48,913 nucleotides of DNA. Source: DATHRK01 sp035465395 (GTDB lineage: Bacteria; Gemmatimonadota; Gemmatimonadetes; Longimicrobiales; RSA9). Both the position numbers and the translations under genes were made by a program. This document shows positions 45,573-48,913 of this stretch, piece by piece. The notes under the pieces are model-generated. The model saw only the letters and a list, made by a program, of their open reading frames with translations, ran no database searches and was not told where the DNA came from. The stretch spans positions 1 to 48,913 of the forward strand of contig DATHRK010000089.1 of NCBI GenBank assembly GCA_035465395.1, in the 5' to 3' direction. Each line of letters starts with the position of its first letter. The first letter of the stretch is position 1.

Positions 45573-46918
45573 CCCGACCCCTCCATCGCACCGCCCATCG
45601 GCCGCATGGGGTCCGAGCCGCCGTGTCCCGCGACCATCGGATCGAGCACCCCGTAGGAGCCCATCCGCATCGGCCCGCCCCCGAAGAACATGCGCGCGCC
45701 GAAGGAGACGCCCCAGAAGGAGCGGGTGCCGAACAGCTCCTCCGGGTCGATGCCGCCGCGGTCGGCGCGCACCGAATGGTACTGCGCCTCCACGAAGGGA
45801 CGGATCGACGCGGGCAGGGAGGTCGCGTCCAGCCCGTACCCGACGGACGCGATCCACCACCTGGTCGCGCCGATCGGCTCGTCGTGATGCTCGTAGCGGA
45901 AGAAACCGTCCTCGGCGGGGCCGCCCGCCCGCGGGAACTCGGGCCGGCGCGCGTGCTCGACACGCGCGTAGGGACGGTGGCGGCCCAGGTTCGCCTGGGT
46001 CTCGACCAACACGCTGAACTCGCCGGAGCCTTCTTCCGGGTCGGAGATCGAGCCCTCGATGAGCCCGTACACCGGGGCGCCGGACAGCGCACCATCGTGC
46101 CGCAGGGCCACGTTCCACAGCCGGGTCCTCTCGCCCTCCTCCTCCACGCTCGCGAAGGACGCAGAGGCTTCCCACCGGGGCCTGTCGGAGCCCGCGTTGC
46201 CCCACCGCTGGGCCAGCCGGGCCGACCAGGAGTCTGCGAAGCTGTCGATGTTGTCGAAGTCGTACGGACCCTCCGGCTCCGCTCCGCCGAAAGTCGACGC
46301 CTCGATGCTGAACCCGCCACGCAGGAAGGCCCCCGCGACCAGCCAGCGCTCGAGGATCTGCGAGAGGTGATGGTTGGTGGGATACTTGAGGCCGGGCCTC
46401 ACCATCGGGTCGTCGGTGCCGTAGGGAGCGAATCCCTTGCCGGCCGAGAGCGACACCCCGCCGCCCGCCCGCCACACGTTGTAGCTCAGCACGAGCTCGT
46501 GCAGGAGCGTGTGGGGGTGCCGTCGATCGATGAAGCCCTCCCCCCAGCCGCCGTAGGTCAGCTCGCCGTCCTCCTGGGTCGGCCCTTCGAAATTCAGCGT
46601 GGTGCGGAGGACCCAGTGGGCGCCGCGGGACGCGACATCGGCCATGAGGGCGGCCTGCGTAAGATACGCCTCGGTCTCGCGGAGGGGACTCCCGTCCTCT
46701 CCGGGCGCGCCGACCGTGACGATGGGAAACGCCTGGGCCATGCCGAGGGCGTGCCACCCGTCGCCCAACTCAACCCGCCACATAGCGTGTCCCGGGTCCA
46801 TCGCGGCCGCCGTATCCGGCACCGCGGCGCCCATGTGCTGGGCCGCCGCCCCGGTATGGGGAAACGCGGTCGCCGCGGCGACGCAGAACGCCGCCGCGCA
46901 GACGCGTGCTCGCTTCAT
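45569..46918 (-). CDS. Putative outer-membrane beta-barrel protein of the copper locus
   Basis: A 449-residue exported protein: a signal peptide of about 26 residues (ending near GAAAQ), then alternating hydrophobic strands with many aromatic and Gly residues (ARLAQRW, GVSFGARMFFGG), as in a porin-like barrel. The mature N-terminus (HMGAAVPDTAAAMDPGHAM) and the C-terminus (GGPMRMGSYG, then VAGHGGSDPMRPMGGAME) are Met/His-rich, suggesting copper binding. AGGAGGAG seven bases before the ATG is one of the best ribosome sites in the window. It is coupled to copB. I do not recognise a named family; it may bind or release copper at the outer membrane. Confidence 0.7.
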   Translation of the reverse strand: MKRARVCAAAFCVAAATAFPHTGAAAQHMGAAVPDTAAAMDPGHAMWRVELGDGWHALGMAQAFPIVTVGAPGEDGSPLRETEAYLTQAALMADVASRGAHWVLRTTLNFEGPTQEDGELTYGGWGEGFIDRRHPHTLLHELVLSYNVWRAGGGVSLSAGKGFAPYGTDDPMVRPGLKYPTNHHLSQILERWLVAGAFLRGGFSIEASTFGGAEPEGPYDFDNIDSFADSWSARLAQRWGNAGSDRPRWEASASFASVEEEGERTRLWNVALRHDGALSGAPVYGLIEGSISDPEEGSGEFSVLVETQANLGRHRPYARVEHARRPEFPRAGGPAEDGFFRYEHHDEPIGATRWWIASVGYGLDATSLPASIRPFVEAQYHSVRADRGGIDPEELFGTRSFWGVSFGARMFFGGGPMRMGSYGVLDPMVAGHGGSDPMRPMGGAMEGSG

Positions 46919-46976
46919 GAGTGCTCTCCTCCTGGGTGGTCGTGTGGCGGCGCGCCGCCTCGGCGCGCGGGAAGTC

Positions 46977-47375
46977 TCAGACCGGAAGGCGAGGGGGTGG
47001 GGTGACGTGGAGACCCGAAATGCTCCGGGGTGGCAGGGTCGCGGTCCCGGCGGAGGTTTCGGCGCAGACCGGCCCGAACGGCACCGCCAGCGCGACGGAG
47101 GCAGTCGCGGCGCCGCTGCAGGCCATCGAGGGCGAGCAGGGCAGGTCGGGCCCGTCCGGGCGATCGCGATCGGGCCCGCTCAGCAGGCCGTGGTCGTGGG
47201 CGCCGTTGTCGGTGCTCTTCGCGTGCGCCGAAGTGGCCGAGCCGTGTCCAGGGTGCGCTATCGCCGCGGAGGTCTCGCCGTTGCCGGACAGGCTCGGGCC
47301 CATGGGGCACGTAGCCGCTCGGGCGGAGGAAGCGGCGCCGGTGGCGAGCAGCAGGATCGCGACGATCGGACGCAT
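46977..47375 (-). CDS. Small secreted Cys/His protein of the copper locus
   Basis: A 132-residue protein with a clear signal peptide (MRPIVAILLLATGAASSARA, cleavage near 20). The mature part has CPM, a His-rich stretch (HPGHG, AHAK, GAHDHG), then DLPCSPSMACSG with two cysteines, and a Pro-rich end (LHVTPPPRLPV). This composition resembles small secreted proteins found near copper-resistance genes in several phyla, but no named family is certain. It is 58 bp upstream of the outer-membrane protein gene and appears to be first in the operon. TAGTGT lies six bases before the ATG, so the transcript may be leaderless. Confidence 0.65.
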   Translation of the reverse strand: MRPIVAILLLATGAASSARAATCPMGPSLSGNGETSAAIAHPGHGSATSAHAKSTDNGAHDHGLLSGPDRDRPDGPDLPCSPSMACSGAATASVALAVPFGPVCAETSAGTATLPPRSISGLHVTPPPRLPV

Positions 47376-47767
47376 GAGGAAACACTACCGTCGAAAGACT
47401 TCGACGGCGAGAGTACTCGACCGTCGGCCGCGCGCCGGATCAAGGCGCTGCAGGCCGCTGCGGAGGGCGAGAACAACACGATCATCGACGCGAACGGCAA
47501 CGTCAGCCCCATCGTGGGCGGCCTGCGCTGGGCGCAGCGTAGCGCCGGGCGGACGCGCGGCGTTGGTTCGCATACGCCCCCTCGACCGGCGCCACCCTCC
47601 CTTTGACCCGGATACGCTCCGAACCACATCTTCGGGAGCCCGGCGCGCCCGCAGCCTCGAGCGGGCGTCCCGGGAGCTTCTCCACAGATCGCGAATCGCC
47701 GACGCCAGGCATGCCCGGAGGGCCGCCGTGGGCGCGGCGCACGTGGCACCCTCTCCCGGAGGCGCAC
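47376..47767. other. Divergent regulatory region between the copper and quinoprotein genes
   Basis: 392 bp without a convincing gene. It holds the palindrome at 47388-47407, overlapping partial dyads up to 47426, a protein-like stretch at 47436-47606 without a start codon (RIKALQAAAEGENNTIID, then NGNVSPIVGG), a TTGACC hexamer at 47603-47608 without a good -10, and the GGAGG ribosome site (47758-47762) of the quinoprotein gene. Minus-strand frames here look like chance. Confidence 0.6.
47388..47407. promoter_or_regulatory. Perfect 20-bp palindrome upstream of the copper operon
   Basis: CCGTCGAA-AGAC-TTCGACGG is a perfect 8-bp inverted repeat, 12 bp upstream of the minus-strand ATG at 47375. 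On that strand it directly abuts TAGTGT, a possible -10 element. A further imperfect dyad shares its right arm (CGACGGCGAG ... CTCGACCGTCG, 47402-47426). The position suits an operator for a metal-responsive regulator; it could also form an mRNA hairpin. No regulator gene is adjacent. Confidence 0.5.
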
Positions 47768-48913
47768 ATGGGCGACGCCGTATGCGGCTCGACACGGGCT
47801 GGCTCGATCTTCCCCATCCCCCTGCGCACAGTGTTTTCCTTCGCGGGCGCGGTCCTCTTCTCGGCCTGCGCCGACGCCGCTCCTTCTACCCGGACGGTCG
47901 ACGACGCCGCCCTGGCCGCGACCGATCAAGGCGGCGACTGGCTTGCGTTCGGCCGCGCCTACGACGAGCAGCGCTTCAGCCCGCTCGACGCGATCGACGA
48001 CAGCACGGTCGATCGGCTGGGGGTGGCCTGGTACATGGACCTGCCCGAGGACCGGACCCTCTACGGGACGCCGCTGGTGGTGGACGGCGTGCTGTACTTC
48101 GAGGGCAGCTACAACGTCCTGCGCGCGGTGGACGCTGCCACCGGCGCGCTTCTCTGGGAATACGATCCGGAGGTGATCGCGCACGCGGGCGACCGGTTGC
48201 GGGTGATGTGGGACGCGAGCCGGGGTATCGCCTTCTACGAGGGGAAGGTGTACGTCGCCACCGTGGACGGCCGGCTGATCGCGGTGGACGCCTCTACGGG
48301 CGCGCCGCTCTGGAGCGTGCAGACGTTCGACCCCGAGCTGCCGCTCTTCATCACGGGCGCGCCCAAGGCCTTTCGGGGTCTCGTTGTGATCGGCAACGGT
48401 GGCACCGAGATGGGTGCCATCCGCGGCTACCTGGACGCCTACGACGCGGACACCGGCGAGCGCGTGTGGCGCTGGTACACCGTCCCCGGCAACCCGGCCG
48501 ACGGCTTCGAGAACGAGGCGATGGCGATGGCGGCGGAGACCTGGACGGGGGAGTGGTGGAGGTTCGGCGGCGGCGGCACCGTCTGGCACGGCATCACCTA
48601 CGACCCCGAGTACGACCAGGTGATCTTCGGCACGGGCAACGGCTCGCCCTGGAACCGGCGGGTACGCAGCCCCGGCGGGGGCGACAACCTCTTCCTGTGC
48701 GCCGTCGTGGCGCTGGACGCGACGACGGGGGCGTACCGCTGGCACTACCAGACCACGCCCGGCGAGACGTGGGACTACAACTCCAACATGGACATCGTGC
48801 TCGCGGACCTGACCATCGAGGGGCGTGAGGTGAAGGCCGCGCTGCACGCGCCCAAGAACGGCTTCTTCTACGTCCTTGATCGCGCCGATGGGACGCTGGT
48901 CTCCGCCGAGCCG
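47768..48913 (+). CDS. PQQ-dependent alcohol dehydrogenase-like lipoprotein (3' end outside window)
   Basis: 382 codons are present and the frame runs off the window. The ATG at 47768 has GGAGG five bases upstream. A lipoprotein-like signal ends in FSAC (C34). The eight-bladed propeller is evident: GDWLAFGRAYDEQRFSPLDAI, W-docking repeats (DAATGALLWEYD, DASTGAPLW, DADTGERVWRWYTVPGN), active-site Glu in VVIGNGGTEMG, Asn in FGTGNGSPWN and catalytic Asp in ETWDYNSNMD. So it should oxidise alcohols or similar substrates and pass electrons to a cytochrome; a C-terminal haem domain, if any, lies beyond the window. The vicinal Cys pair that contacts PQQ in methanol/ethanol dehydrogenases is missing (RVMWDASRGIAFY at that place). 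Confidence 0.88.
   Translation, partial: MGDAVCGSTRAGSIFPIPLRTVFSFAGAVLFSACADAAPSTRTVDDAALAATDQGGDWLAFGRAYDEQRFSPLDAIDDSTVDRLGVAWYMDLPEDRTLYGTPLVVDGVLYFEGSYNVLRAVDAATGALLWEYDPEVIAHAGDRLRVMWDASRGIAFYEGKVYVATVDGRLIAVDASTGAPLWSVQTFDPELPLFITGAPKAFRGLVVIGNGGTEMGAIRGYLDAYDADTGERVWRWYTVPGNPADGFENEAMAMAAETWTGEWWRFGGGGTVWHGITYDPEYDQVIFGTGNGSPWNRRVRSPGGGDNLFLCAVVALDATTGAYRWHYQTTPGETWDYNSNMDIVLADLTIEGREVKAALHAPKNGFFYVLDRADGTLVSAEP

Noticed and set aside
45024..45656. Plus-strand frame with repeated VVTGVLV units
   Set aside because: It is the antisense reading of the CopB His-rich tandem repeat and has no independent support.
47503..47829. Minus-strand 108-codon frame upstream of the quinoprotein gene
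   Set aside because: No ribosome site, no conserved-looking segment, and it overlaps the ribosome site and start of the quinoprotein gene.

Overview
This 48.9 kb window is GC-rich (very high G+C at third codon positions), almost completely coding, and comes from a Gram-negative bacterium with an outer membrane (TonB-dependent receptor, lipoproteins, HtrA-like protease, beta-barrel protein). The Oar-like TonB receptor, the PurL/PurQ/PurS set, the quinoprotein and the frequent GTG starts without clear Shine-Dalgarno sites best fit Gemmatimonadota or a neighbouring phylum. That placement is inference; there is no rRNA gene in the window.

Layout. (1) 1-928: the end of a TonB-dependent receptor, then a strong hairpin between convergent genes. 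(2) 926-5358, minus: a tandem-domain surface nucleotidase lipoprotein followed by adenosine deaminase, a nucleotide salvage pair. (3) 5462-19041, minus: a packed block in the order truA, transaldolase, HtrA-like protease, purB, purC, pssA, purS, purQ, purL, purF, ppdK. It covers much of de novo purine synthesis, with phosphatidylserine synthase embedded in it. (4) 19042-19190: a divergent promoter region. (5) 19191-21277, plus: a metallo-beta-lactamase-fold hydrolase coupled to trpD, facing lexA (minus, 21429-22037). (6) 22141-32567, plus: trpC, trpF, trpB, a HEAT-repeat protein, an HD-GYP protein, trpA, panB, panC, a degenerate GlmU-like protein, yqeK and a LytR_C-domain protein, each overlapping the next by four bases. 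(7) rlmN (minus), then plus: PTS EIIA-like gene with aspS, then phoH-pgpH-ybeY-mgtE and a UbiB-family kinase. (8) 43455-47375, minus: a copper locus of a small secreted Cys/His protein, an outer-membrane protein and a CopB-type P1B-ATPase with a His-rich tandem-repeat tail, preceded by a perfect 20-bp palindrome. (9) 47768-48913: the start of a PQQ-dependent dehydrogenase lipoprotein, cut by the window edge.

The dominant organisational feature is translational coupling: 23 gene junctions use a 4-base NTGA overlap. The rule is regular enough to predict a CTG start for yqeK. The most unusual elements are the HEAT-repeat/HD-GYP pair inside the trp operon (both proteins appear to share an N-terminal domain), the pseudo-GlmU, an array of CCGAAR repeats lying in the predicted lexA promoter, and the copper locus with its own dyad. 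No CRISPR array, tRNA, rRNA, insertion sequence or integrase was seen.
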